Assembly (NCBI GenBank): GCA_003506735.1
Contig: DNYS01000077.1
Span: 5,744 to 12,865 of the forward strand
DNA: 7,122 bases
Direction of reading: 5' to 3'
Origin: Nitrospinota bacterium
GTDB taxonomy: Bacteria; UBA8248
Shown here: positions 1-6,540 of the stretch, piece after piece
How the letters are laid out: the number at the start of each line of letters is the position of its first letter
Numbering within the stretch: position 1 is the stretch's first letter
Position numbers and translations under genes: made by a program
The notes under the pieces: model-generated
What the model was told of the DNA's origin: nothing
Seen by the model: the letters and a program-made list of their open reading frames with translations, nothing else
Databases searched by the model: none

Positions 1-623
1 TTCGCGCCATCCCTTCGAGCTGTGCACGTTGCCCGGCCGGAGCCTCGCCCGCTCAAGGTCACCGAACTGGTTGAAGATGAACAAGGGGTGGTAGCAGGTA
101 CACCTGAAGTGGCCATTGAAGATGGAGCCTTCCTGCTGACCAAAGGTGGGGCTGTCGGAGCTATCCATGTCGAGCACCAATTCCTTGAGGGCCGTGCGCT
201 CATGGACCCGGTCGACCCACAGATCCGAGAGGTCGGCCAAGGCTTTCAGGTTCTCCTCGGTGGCAAGCATCTGGGTCTCGAAGCGGGCCATCTCGCTGGT
301 CGATGCCGCATGGCCTCTCGATGGCCCAAGAGCGCCCGCATGGCAGGGTCAAGCCTGAGACGCTCCGCATCATTGACATCTTCATACCCGGCGAGGCGCC
401 CGAAGACCGACTGCCGGAATAGGGCTACGATTTGGTGCTGGATGTTCTTGCCCAGACGACCATCGGCGAGCCTCTCCGCCGCCATCCGGCTCAACCCAAG
501 TCTCTCATCCAGCTCGCGGAAGGCGAGCAATCCAGCGTCCGAGGTGATGGTGGCCCCCCGGAAATCCAGCTTCAAACGGCGGGCGAAATCAACTCTAAGA
601 GGGCTCTTCGCGGCTTCACCCAC
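1..623 (-). pseudogene. IS1380-family transposase, frameshifted and cut by window edge
   Basis: DDE transposase that would move the surrounding element. The chosen start is a GTG at 621-623 with a GGTGGAGA ribosome site about eight bases upstream. The first 105 residues show family hallmarks: TSDAGLLAFRELDERLGL at about 28-45, then AGYEDVNDAERLRLDPA at about 78-94. After a frame change at about 307-308, where one base seems to be missing, the next frame continues without a stop to position 1. It reads ASTSEMARFETQML, then LVLDMDSSDSPTFGQQEGS with the first catalytic aspartate near residue 150, and finally RARLRPGNVHSSKGWRE. About 207 of the usual 430-480 residues are present. The original frame stops at 246-248, so as read the product is a non-functional N-terminal stub. 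The family is normally one uninterrupted gene, so programmed frameshifting is unlikely. A sequencing error could produce the same picture. Confidence 0.88.
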
Positions 624-668
624 CGGGTGTTCTCCACCAGCGGGCAGTAGGGGGAATTAACTGATTGA

Positions 669-674
669 ATTATA
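669..674 (-). promoter_or_regulatory. Candidate -10 box of the transposase promoter
   Basis: On the minus strand a perfect TATAAT lies about 46 bases upstream of the GTG start of the transposase, in the AT-rich non-coding end of the element. No good -35 hexamer is seen 16-18 bases further upstream, so this is a weak prediction. Confidence 0.35.
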
Positions 675-766
675 AATCGAAATCATCTTAGATAGTGGGG
701 AAATCACGAATCCATCTGGGAAATCCGGGGTTAAAACTCACATTTCGCGTTGCCCGATATCCAATA

Positions 767-1429
767 CTAATTCGCCACCCACAGGGCCATTATCTCGAAG
801 TCGAGCCCCTCGACCACCTTGATGGAATTTATCCATTCGGGAAAGTAGGCGTCGGTCAGCGTTTTGTAGCCCACACTCCTGACCGAAACGATGTCGCACA
901 CATAAATGGTGCGTTCGGCCGGGAACCTCATGACGATCATGTTGTCGGAGTGGCCCTTTCTGACGGGGGTTAGCTCGACGGTTTTGCCGCCGAGCGTGAC
1001 CGTCATTTTGTCGGAAAAGGTAAGATCGGGAACCGCCGTGGGCCGATTTTCGGCGATGATGTCGGCCCTGGCGTTCTTGTGAGCCACAACGGTGGCGGTG
1101 TCGGCGAACACCTCGCCCCCCGAAATATGGTCCTGATGATCGTGGCTGTAGATGAGGTACTTTACCGGCTTGTTAAATCGCTTAGCGAGTTCGGTCTTGA
1201 GCCATTGGGCGGCGCCCTTGTTGATGGGGTCGGTCGCGATGATTCCATCGGGTGTCACGAAGAACACGGAAAAGTGAAAGTTGTTCTGGAACCGGTACAG
1301 GTCGCCGGCGATTTTCTTGATCGACCGCTTGGGCGGTTTGCGGGCGGCATGGGTGGCGGGCGGGGTGGCAAGAACCGCCGCCGCAAAAGCCAACATCATG
1401 AAAAGGAAGTATCTCGGCAATCGCTTCAC
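767..1429 (-). CDS. Exported MBL-fold metallo-hydrolase, C-terminus cut off by IS insertion
   Basis: Zinc-dependent hydrolase of the metallo-beta-lactamase fold, probably periplasmic; the substrate is unknown. The chosen start is the GTG at 1427-1429, preceded by AGGGAGA at about 1434-1441. An ATG 13 codons upstream (1466-1468) lacks such a site. Residues 1-28 form a signal peptide: KR near the start, a hydrophobic stretch FLFMMLAFAAAVL, and a likely cut after THA. The metal-binding motif SHDHQDH is at 95-101, the next histidine in KGH at 160, and the bridging aspartate in YVCDIV at 179. The family normally continues with a PGHG motif supplying another zinc-ligand histidine, plus further helices, usually 270-320 residues in all. 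Here the protein changes to unrelated LWVAN and stops at residue 220. I infer that the IS1380-type element at 785 cut the gene. The product probably cannot fold or bind both metals properly. It is divergent from the aldolase fusion gene. Confidence 0.85.
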   Translation of the reverse strand: MKRLPRYFLFMMLAFAAAVLATPPATHAARKPPKRSIKKIAGDLYRFQNNFHFSVFFVTPDGIIATDPINKGAAQWLKTELAKRFNKPVKYLIYSHDHQDHISGGEVFADTATVVAHKNARADIIAENRPTAVPDLTFSDKMTVTLGGKTVELTPVRKGHSDNMIVMRFPAERTIYVCDIVSVRSVGYKTLTDAYFPEWINSIKVVEGLDFEIMALWVAN

Positions 1430-1673
1430 AGTATTCTCCCTGCATGCATGGCGGCAGAAGGCGGGCATCCCCGCGCCTCGACGTGAAATGGGTGGATGGA
1501 ACAGATAGGCTTATCCTAGCAGAATTATTCACGGCCGGCCTAGGCCTTTTTCTCACCGTTATTCGGGCCTGCAATGGAGAAAAGCTCACCGGCGCGGTCC
1601 GAAGAGCCCCATTTTCCCCCGTCTTTACACCGGCGGAATTGTCGGGCAGAACGAGACCCAAAAGGAGGGTGCG
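1430..1673. other. Divergent intergenic region with palindrome
   Basis: This 244-base gap separates two divergent genes and should hold both promoters, but no convincing sigma-70 pair is visible on either strand. A perfect 10-bp palindrome, GGCCTAGGCC, is at 1537-1546, with another GGCC just upstream and five T directly after (1547-1551). It could be an operator-like site, or a weak terminator or attenuator facing the aldolase gene. I cannot choose between these. Confidence 0.35.
1661..1669 (+). promoter_or_regulatory. Strong ribosome binding site fixing a GTG start
   Basis: AAAGGAGGG lies about five bases before the GTG at 1674-1676. It is close to the ideal anti-16S match and is the reason for choosing this GTG as the start of the aldolase-dehydrogenase gene. 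Confidence 0.8.
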
Positions 1674-3638
1674 GTGAAAAGTCTTTGGAACGATTCGGAG
1701 GCGGCTGCCTGTAAGGGAGATCTGGGCCAGCGGGTGTATGCCTCGCGTCTCCTGGGACGAGACCCTTCTCTTGTGCTCCACGGTGGCGGGAACACCTCGG
1801 TGAAAATCCGAGAGAGGAATGTTCTCGGCGAAGAAGAAGATATCCTCTACGTCAAGGGGAGCGGGCAGGATTTGGCGGTCATCGAGGAGGCTGGCTTCGC
1901 GCCGGTTCGGCTCGAGCGCCTGCGGAAGCTGATTCGGCTGGAGTCCTTGCCCGACGCCGAGTTGATCGACGAACTCAAAAGCCACACGGTGCGGGCCGGC
2001 GCCCCCGCGCCCTCGGTCGAGACTTTTTTGCACGCCCTTGTTCCGCACCGGTTCGTGGACCACACGCATGCCGATGCCCTCCTCGCGGTTTCCAGCGCCG
2101 AGGGCGGCGCGGATCGAATCCGGGAGATATACGGCGACCGGGTGGTTGTCGTTCCCTATGCCAAGCCGGGTTTTGCCCTCGCAAAGGCCTTCTTCGAGCG
2201 CTTCGAGAAGGAATCGGCCGAGGCCACCGTGGGTGCCGTCCTCATGCATCATGGCATCTTCTCTTTCGGAAATTCGGCGAAAGAATCCTACGAAAACATG
2301 ATCGAACTGGTGAACTTGGCCGAGCGGTATCTCCGCGAAAAGGGCGGCTGGGAGATTCCGCCAGGCGGCGCACCGGAGGGTTCGGCCTCGAATCCGCCCC
2401 TGGCGGCGTTGCGGAAGGATATATCCGATGCGGCGGGCTTTCCGCTCCTTCTCTCCAGAAAGGAGAGTCCCCGGGGTGATTCGTTTGCTCGCCGGGGGGA
2501 TGTCGCGGAAATATCCCAGCGGGGCCCTGCGACGCCGGACCATGTCCTCCGCACCAAACGCCTGCCCATGGTGGGGCTGGACGCCGCCGCCTATGCCAAG
2601 GAATATGAGCGGTATTTCAGCGAGTGCGCGGCCTCCGGCAAGGAGGCCCCGGAGATGGTGGACCCCGCCCCCCGGATTGTCCTCGATGCCGGCCTTGGCC
2701 TTTGCGCGGCGGGCAGGTCGGCGGAAGAGGCCGACCGGGCGGCCGAGATATATGAGCACACCATTGAAATTATCCTCCGCGCCGAGGCGCTGGGGGGATA
2801 CCAGGCGCTCCCGGCCCAGGAGATTTTCGAGGTCGAGTACTGGGCGCTGGAGCGGGCCCGGTTGAGCGCGGTGGAGGGGGTGTTTTCCGGCGAGGTGGCC
2901 CTGGTGACGGGGGCCGCATCCGGTATCGGGCGCGCGTGCGTGGACTCGCTCCATGAGCGCGGGGCGGCCGTCGTGGGCCTGGACCTGAGCCCGTTCGAGG
3001 AACCGCTTTCGGGGCGCCCGGATTTTCTCGGGCTCGCCTGCGACGTGACGGACCCGGCCGCGGTGGCCGGGTCCCTGGAGCGGGCGGTGAGCCGCTTCGG
3101 CGGGCTGGACATGCTCATCCTGAACGCCGGAATCTTCCCCGCGAGCAGGGACATCGCCGAACTCACCTCCGAGGAATGGAGCCGTGTCATGCGGGTCAAC
3201 ACGGATGCAAACCTGATCCTCTTGCGCGAGTGCTATCCGTTGCTCAAGCTGTCTCCCCGGGGAGGGCGCGCCGTGGCGGTGGGCTCGAAAAATGTCCCGG
3301 CGCCGGGCCGGGGCGCGGCGGCGTACTCGGCCTCGAAGGCGGCCCTGACCCAGTTGATTCGCGTGGCCGCGTTGGAATGGGCGGCCGATGGTATCCGGAT
3401 CAACATGATTCATCCCGACGCCGTATTCGACACGGGCGTCTGGACGGATGAAGTCCTCGCCTCCCGCGCCAGGAGCTACGGCCTGAGCGTGGAGGCCTAC
3501 AAGAAGCGCAACCTCCTGAAGGCCGAGGTGACCAGCCGCGATGTAGCCGAGATGGCGGCGGAGATGTGCGGGCCCCTATTCGCCAAGACCACGGGCGCCC
3601 AGGTGCCCATCGACGGCGGAAGCGACCGGGTGATTTGA
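1674..3638 (+). CDS. Bifunctional class II aldolase / short-chain dehydrogenase
   Basis: Cytoplasmic two-domain enzyme of the RhaD/YuxG-like type. The aldolase half is expected to split a ketose phosphate such as rhamnulose- or fuculose-1-phosphate into DHAP and an aldehyde. The dehydrogenase half would oxidise or reduce a product or the sugar itself. The class II aldolase domain spans about 10-225: HGGGNTS (36-42), KGSG (61-64), a likely catalytic Glu116 in SVETFLH, and zinc-binding histidines in HTHADA (130 and 132) and MHHG (192-193). A linker at about 230-400 leads to a Rossmann domain at about 405-654 with TGAASGIG (412-419), LNAG (483-486), catalytic Ser538, and YSASK (551-555). Asp437 at the end of the second strand suggests NAD rather than NADP. 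At 654 residues it is slightly shorter than well-known relatives of about 690. All key residues are present and the frame is intact. It stands alone on its strand, convergent with the lsrF-type gene. The domain call is firm; the sugar substrate is a guess from the family. Confidence 0.92.
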   Translation: MKSLWNDSEAAACKGDLGQRVYASRLLGRDPSLVLHGGGNTSVKIRERNVLGEEEDILYVKGSGQDLAVIEEAGFAPVRLERLRKLIRLESLPDAELIDELKSHTVRAGAPAPSVETFLHALVPHRFVDHTHADALLAVSSAEGGADRIREIYGDRVVVVPYAKPGFALAKAFFERFEKESAEATVGAVLMHHGIFSFGNSAKESYENMIELVNLAERYLREKGGWEIPPGGAPEGSASNPPLAALRKDISDAAGFPLLLSRKESPRGDSFARRGDVAEISQRGPATPDHVLRTKRLPMVGLDAAAYAKEYERYFSECAASGKEAPEMVDPAPRIVLDAGLGLCAAGRSAEEADRAAEIYEHTIEIILRAEALGGYQALPAQEIFEVEYWALERARLSAVEGVFSGEVALVTGAASGIGRACVDSLHERGAAVVGLDLSPFEEPLSGRPDFLGLACDVTDPAAVAGSLERAVSRFGGLDMLILNAGIFPASRDIAELTSEEWSRVMRVNTDANLILLRECYPLLKLSPRGGRAVAVGSKNVPAPGRGAAAYSASKAALTQLIRVAALEWAADGIRINMIHPDAVFDTGVWTDEVLASRARSYGLSVEAYKKRNLLKAEVTSRDVAEMAAEMCGPLFAKTTGAQVPIDGGSDRVI

Positions 3639-3640
3639 CG

Positions 3641-3672
3641 CCCGGCGCAAGCGCCTGGGTGTGGCTCCACCC
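3641..3672. terminator. Hairpins between convergent genes, possible two-way terminator
   Basis: Just after the aldolase fusion stop, CCCGGCGC and GCGCCTGGG (3641-3659) form a GC-rich hairpin with one bulged T. It partly overlaps a second hairpin, GGGTG with CACCC (3657-3672). Neither is followed by a T-run on either strand, so classical intrinsic termination is not supported. The place between convergent genes is the main argument. Confidence 0.35.
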
Positions 3673-3851
3673 ATCTGAAAATATCCTGGTAAACTCCCTC
3701 AAATTCCAAAACCTTTCTCTTCGGGCGCAACGGACCCTCTTTCACTGGTAAATCCTCTCTCCAGCGATGGGAATATACGGCCGTTTGGTGGATTATCTGC
3801 AGCCGGAAATGCGCGGAGGTGCGGGGTGGTTCGACAGTCCGGGATGAACCC

Positions 3852-4742
3852 CTAGATTCTAGCGAGTTCGCCCTTGAGGGTTTCGAATAAATCGAAGGCC
3901 TTCTCCGGCGTCTCCCCGTCATGGACGACCGCCCGTACGGCCCGGATCATGGCTACCGGGGCTTCCGACTGAAAGATGTTCCGCCCCATGTCCACGCCCA
4001 TCGCCCCTTGATCGATGGCCTTGTAGGCCATGGCCAGGGCATCCGGCTCGGGCAGCTTTTTGCCTCCCGCGATGACGATGGGAACGGGACAGCCAGCGGT
4101 TACTTTCTCGAATCCTTTCTCGACAAAATACGTCTTGATGTAGTGGGCTCCGATTTCGGCCGCGATTCGGGTGGCGAGTCCGAAATAGCGGGCGTCTCGT
4201 TCCATGTCCTTGCCGACGCCGGTCACCGCCAGGGTCGGGATGCCGTAGCGCGTTCCGGTATCGATCAGTTTCACCAGGTTCGCGATGGATTTGTGCTCGT
4301 ATTCGGCGCCGATGTAAATCTGCGTCGCCATCGCGGCGGCGTTGAGGCGGATGGCGTCCTCGATATCGACGCCGACCAGCTCGTTGGAAAGCTCGGTGTG
4401 AATGCTCTGGCCAGCGCTGCACCGGAGGACGACGGGCTTGTTCGACTCCGGGGGGACGCAGCTTCGCAGCGCGCCGCGGGTGCACATCAGAACGTCGGCA
4501 TGGGGGATGAGCGGGTTGATCTGCACATCGATGCGCTCGATTCCGGTCGTGGGGCCCTGGAAGTAGCCGTGGTCGAAGGCGAGCATGACCGTTTTACCGG
4601 TATCGGGATTGAAAATCCGCGAGAGACGGTTTTGCATCCCCCAGTCGAGCGCCCCGGAGCCCTTGAGGAAAAACGGCCGGTTCCGCTGGGGGATTCCGAC
4701 GCCGAAATCCTTGCCGTCCTTGATGTCGTCGATGTCAGCCAT
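3852..4742 (-). CDS. lsrF: LsrF-type class I aldolase/thiolase (3-hydroxy-5-phosphonooxypentane-2,4-dione thiolase family)
   Basis: In enteric bacteria LsrF transfers the acetyl group of a phosphorylated AI-2 breakdown product to coenzyme A; it is a TIM-barrel, Schiff-base aldolase-fold enzyme. From memory of the E. coli protein, this 296-residue product is strikingly similar along its whole length: [13 protein letters not shown] at the start, [16 protein letters not shown] (31-46), [17 protein letters not shown] (51-67), ADVLMCTRG (82-90), [12 protein letters not shown] (172-183), [15 protein letters not shown] (218-232) and [11 protein letters not shown] (249-259). Lys203 in [11 protein letters not shown] sits where the E. 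coli active-site lysine is. The start ATG has GGTGGAGA upstream at good spacing, and the frame is intact. No lsr transporter, LsrK kinase, LsrG or LsrR is visible, so AI-2 catabolism is not supported here. Homologues outside lsr operons may act as sugar-phosphate aldolases, which would fit the convergent aldolase-dehydrogenase gene. Family assignment is strong; the physiological substrate is open. Confidence 0.93.
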   Translation of the reverse strand: MADIDDIKDGKDFGVGIPQRNRPFFLKGSGALDWGMQNRLSRIFNPDTGKTVMLAFDHGYFQGPTTGIERIDVQINPLIPHADVLMCTRGALRSCVPPESNKPVVLRCSAGQSIHTELSNELVGVDIEDAIRLNAAAMATQIYIGAEYEHKSIANLVKLIDTGTRYGIPTLAVTGVGKDMERDARYFGLATRIAAEIGAHYIKTYFVEKGFEKVTAGCPVPIVIAGGKKLPEPDALAMAYKAIDQGAMGVDMGRNIFQSEAPVAMIRAVRAVVHDGETPEKAFDLFETLKGELARI

Positions 4743-4831
4743 TCTTGGTCTCCACCAATCATGCAGGCCGGCCGGGAGGGTGAGGGCGGCCCCCCGGACG
4801 AAGTCCGAAAATGGAATGCCCGGTCCAACAA

Positions 4832-4837
4832 AGTATA
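4832..4837 (-). promoter_or_regulatory. Candidate -10 box for the lsrF-type gene
   Basis: TATACT on the minus strand lies about 90 bases upstream of the ATG, in an AT-rich patch of an otherwise GC-rich gap (4743-4989). The -35 position shows no clear TTGACA-like hexamer. The leader between here and the gene is GC-rich and could fold, but no known riboswitch was recognised. Confidence 0.3.
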
Positions 4838-4903
4838 CATAAAAATTCCGAACTTCAGGACGGATAAATTGGAAATGCCCCGGACGGGGGCGGCGGGCCA
4901 GCG

Positions 4904-4925
4904 GAAGAAACCGCCGGATTCGGCG
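4904..4925 (-). terminator. Weak terminator-like hairpin after the receiver-TPR gene
   Basis: On the minus strand, about 65 bases past the stop codon, CGCCG-AATC-CGGCG forms a short GC stem followed by GTTTCTT. The stem is only five pairs and the T-tract is interrupted, so efficiency would be low. Confidence 0.35.
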
Positions 4926-4989
4926 AATTATTTTCCGCGCTGAAAGAAATGCCTTCGGATAAGAGGAGGTTCCGGATACGGACGCGGCT

Positions 4990-6215
4990 TTAATTCGCTT
5001 TTGCAGCTTGAGACGCGGCGAGGATCTTTTTCCACTTCTCCACCTTTTGCATCATCATGTTTGCCTCCCTCAATCCCGGCTGGAGGGATAGCGCCTTCTT
5101 CAGGAGAGGGGTGACTTTTTCCCAATTTTTTTGGAGGACATAGAGGAGGGACTTGTTGTAATAGTTGACGGCGTCCTGGGGGAAGTAGGATATCGCCTTG
5201 TCGAAGGCCTTGAGTGCGATGTTGAAATCCTTCTTGCGAAGGGCCAGGTTTCCAAGAGTGTTGAATAAAACCCGATCTTCGACCATTACCTTCGCCTCGA
5301 TGGCGCGTTGATAGGTTTCCGACGCGGCTTCGGATTTCCCTATCCCCTGGAGGGCTTCGCCCAACCCGATCAAGGCCGAAACACTGGATTCGTTCAGGGT
5401 GAGGGCGGCTTTGAATTCGACCTCCGCCCCGTCATGCCACTTCTTGGAAAGATATTTCTTGCCGCGCTCGATGAAGGTTTCCTCCCGGATCTTGAACCGG
5501 GTGCGCGCGGTGGGGTCGATCTTTTCCGCCTGGGCGAGAACGCGATTGGCATAAGAGGTGTTTCCACTGGAAAGATAAACTTCCGCCAGGCCGCAAAAAA
5601 GTTCGACGAGGCCGTTTTTGAATGCGGTCTCGCGGCCTCGAAGTCTCCCTGCAAACGAATGTTCCTGGCGAAATCGACCGCCTGGACCATCGGCTTCATG
5701 GCTTCGTGGGCACGCTCCCGCTCATCGTCGTAGGATACGATGTATTGCTTGAGAAGGTCTTCGAATATTTTCCTGAAATGAACTTCTTCCACCGGCTTTT
5801 GAAGAAATATTTTGCGCCAACGGCGGTGGCCCTTTCCAGGAGGGTCTTCTCGATTCCTTCCCAGCTGTAGACGATAGGAGTTTCGGTGTTCTTTCCGTTG
5901 GTATGAAGCGATTCGATGGCGGAGATGCCGTCCACGTCGGAAAGGGTCTGGCCCACGAAAATGAGATTGAATTATTTTTTCTTTACCGTAACTGATCGCC
6001 CTGAATCCATTTCCCGTGATTGTCAGATTGGCTAAGTGGAAATCGGCGAATATACCCTTGAATTGCGGCAGGTGCAGGGGCGATTTCTCGGCCAACAGGA
6101 TGGAGATGGATGGATCAACTCTTTTGTAGGAAGGTGTTTCGCTACCCGTGGGGGGCTTCGATTCGTTTATCGGAGGACTGCCGGATTCTCCTTCCGGAGG
6201 GCTTGCCGGTTCCAT
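4990..6215 (-). pseudogene. Receiver-like domain fused to TPR repeats, broken by several frameshifts
   Basis: Joining the three minus-strand frames gives a protein of about 408 residues. A Ser/Pro/Glu-rich tail (1-35) leads to a response-regulator receiver fold: SISILLAEKSP (strand 1), LTITGNGFRAI (strand 2), FNLIFVGQTLSDVDGIS (strand 3), PIVYSW (strand 4), VGAKYFF-QKPVEEV (strand 5). A helical linker and at least four TPR motifs follow, e.g. ALIGLGEALQGIGKSEAA, NTLGNLALRKKDFNIALKAF and NYYNKSLLYVLQKNWEKV, ending [12 protein letters not shown]. Frame changes fall near 5970-5980 (an A6 run on the minus strand), 5800-5808 and 5630-5634. Each is repaired by adding one or two bases. A fourth may exist near 6220: another frame runs Ser-rich from an ATG at 6266-6268 and would join smoothly. 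The receiver has Gly where the phosphorylated Asp belongs and Lys for one acidic residue, so it is probably a pseudo-receiver; Ser and the conserved Lys-Pro remain. Likely role: phosphorylation-independent protein-protein scaffold in signalling. It could be a decayed gene or an intact gene with consensus errors. Confidence 0.82.
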
Positions 6216-6315
6216 TTCGGAAGACTCGCCGATTCACTATTACCGGAACTCAAGGATGAACTCCTCATAAGGTTGTGAGATCGGATGGCGCCAGTTTATG
6301 TACCGGGAATGGTGT

Positions 6316-6334
6316 AAGCTGCACCAGCTTTTTT
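6316..6334 (+). terminator. Intrinsic terminator-like hairpin with T-run
   Basis: AAGCTG, loop CAC, CAGCTT, then four more T give a perfect six-pair stem ending in six consecutive T on the plus strand. The stem is short and half AT. No plus-strand gene lies upstream to be terminated, so it may be a leftover from a lost gene. It would also sit in the 5' leader of the minus-strand regulator. Confidence 0.45.
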
Positions 6335-6340
6335 ACTATA
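6335..6340 (-). promoter_or_regulatory. Candidate -10 box for the receiver-TPR gene
   Basis: TATAGT on the minus strand, one mismatch from consensus, lies about 70 bases before the possible ATG at 6266-6268 and 120 before the ATG at 6213-6215. No matching -35 element is convincing. Confidence 0.25.
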
Positions 6341-6450
6341 TCATCCGCTGTGAGCGATGAAATTGGATACCCTTAAATTTGAGGTTCCATCGCTACGACG
6401 GAAATTAGGATAGAGGTTTTTTCGGTGGGATCCAACCGTTAGCCGCTTTT

Positions 6451-6483
6451 TTATGCCGGAGAAAAAGAAATACTCCGGCATAA
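6451..6483. repeat. Perfect 11-bp inverted repeat, 11-base spacer
   Basis: TTATGCCGGAG (6451-6461) and CTCCGGCATAA (6473-6483) are exact reverse complements around the A-rich spacer AAAAAGAAATA. Neither strand has a T-run after the stem, so this is not a standard terminator. It could be an operator for a dimeric regulator, a REP-like element or the tip of a small mobile element. It lies about 60 bases before the point where the hydrolase remnant begins. Confidence 0.7.
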
Positions 6484-6540
6484 TGGAAAATATGCAATCC
6501 GGGAAATGTTAATAGTGAAAATTGGATGTTTGCATCTTAG

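Larger units (their letters stand above)
1..785 (-). mobile_element. IS1380-family insertion sequence, one end only
   Basis: This segment contains the transposase start and the non-coding end of an IS1380-family element; the rest lies beyond the left edge. The family call rests on the transposase protein. The outer boundary near 785 is inferred. Reading the minus strand, the flanking MBL-fold gene is coherent up to the codons for Met-Ala (785-790), then changes to unrelated sequence beginning CCTGTGGGTGGCG, which would be the terminal inverted repeat. The matching repeat and any target duplication are out of view, so the exact end is uncertain by a few bases. Confidence 0.72.
6269..6540. other. 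Gene-free AT-richer stretch between regulator and esterase remnant
   Basis: No coding sequence with family resemblance or a proper ribosome site was found on either strand. The stretch holds a terminator-like hairpin (6316-6334), an imperfect 16-bp palindrome at 6423-6438 (CGGTGGGATCCAACCG, one mismatched pair), and a perfect 11-bp inverted repeat (6451-6483). Its base composition is visibly more AT-rich than the aldolase genes. It ends at an in-frame TAG directly before the hydrolase remnant, suggesting a deletion or insertion scar. Confidence 0.5.

Noticed and set aside
300..312. Programmed ribosomal frameshifting as the explanation for the transposase frame change.
   Set aside because: IS1380-family transposases are normally encoded in a single frame, and I see no slippery heptamer at the site.
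22..660. A 212-codon plus-strand frame opposite the transposase.
   Set aside because: The opposite strand encodes recognisable IS1380 transposase blocks over the same bases; this frame has no family resemblance.
1182..3413. A 743-codon open frame on the minus strand, mostly antisense to the aldolase-dehydrogenase gene.
   Set aside because: Its translation is Arg/Pro/Gly-rich with no family resemblance, and it ends inside the MBL-fold gene in another frame. The plus strand carries all catalytic motifs. Long antisense frames are common opposite GC-rich genes.
3851..3861. CCTAGATTCTA at the end of the lsrF-type gene resembles the left inverted repeat of ISEcp1, itself an IS1380-family element.
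   Set aside because: The match is about 11 bases and is fully explained as the last codons and stop of an intact gene. No transposase, second repeat or disrupted gene lies beside it, and the local IS1380-type element appears to have a different end sequence.
3921..4943. A 340-codon plus-strand frame opposite the lsrF-type gene.
   Set aside because: It is antisense to a near full-length LsrF match and its translation has no recognisable domain.
6080..6268. Short repeated CGGAAG/CTCCGG-like motifs in the 5' end of the receiver-TPR gene, considered as a CRISPR or tandem repeat array.
   Set aside because: They are short, irregularly spaced and explained by low-complexity Ser/Pro/Glu codons; there are no uniform repeats and spacers.
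6453..6512. A 19-codon frame (MPEKKKYSG...) starting within the inverted repeat.
   Set aside because: There is no ribosome site, since a T-run lies where it should be, and the codons simply read through the inverted repeat.
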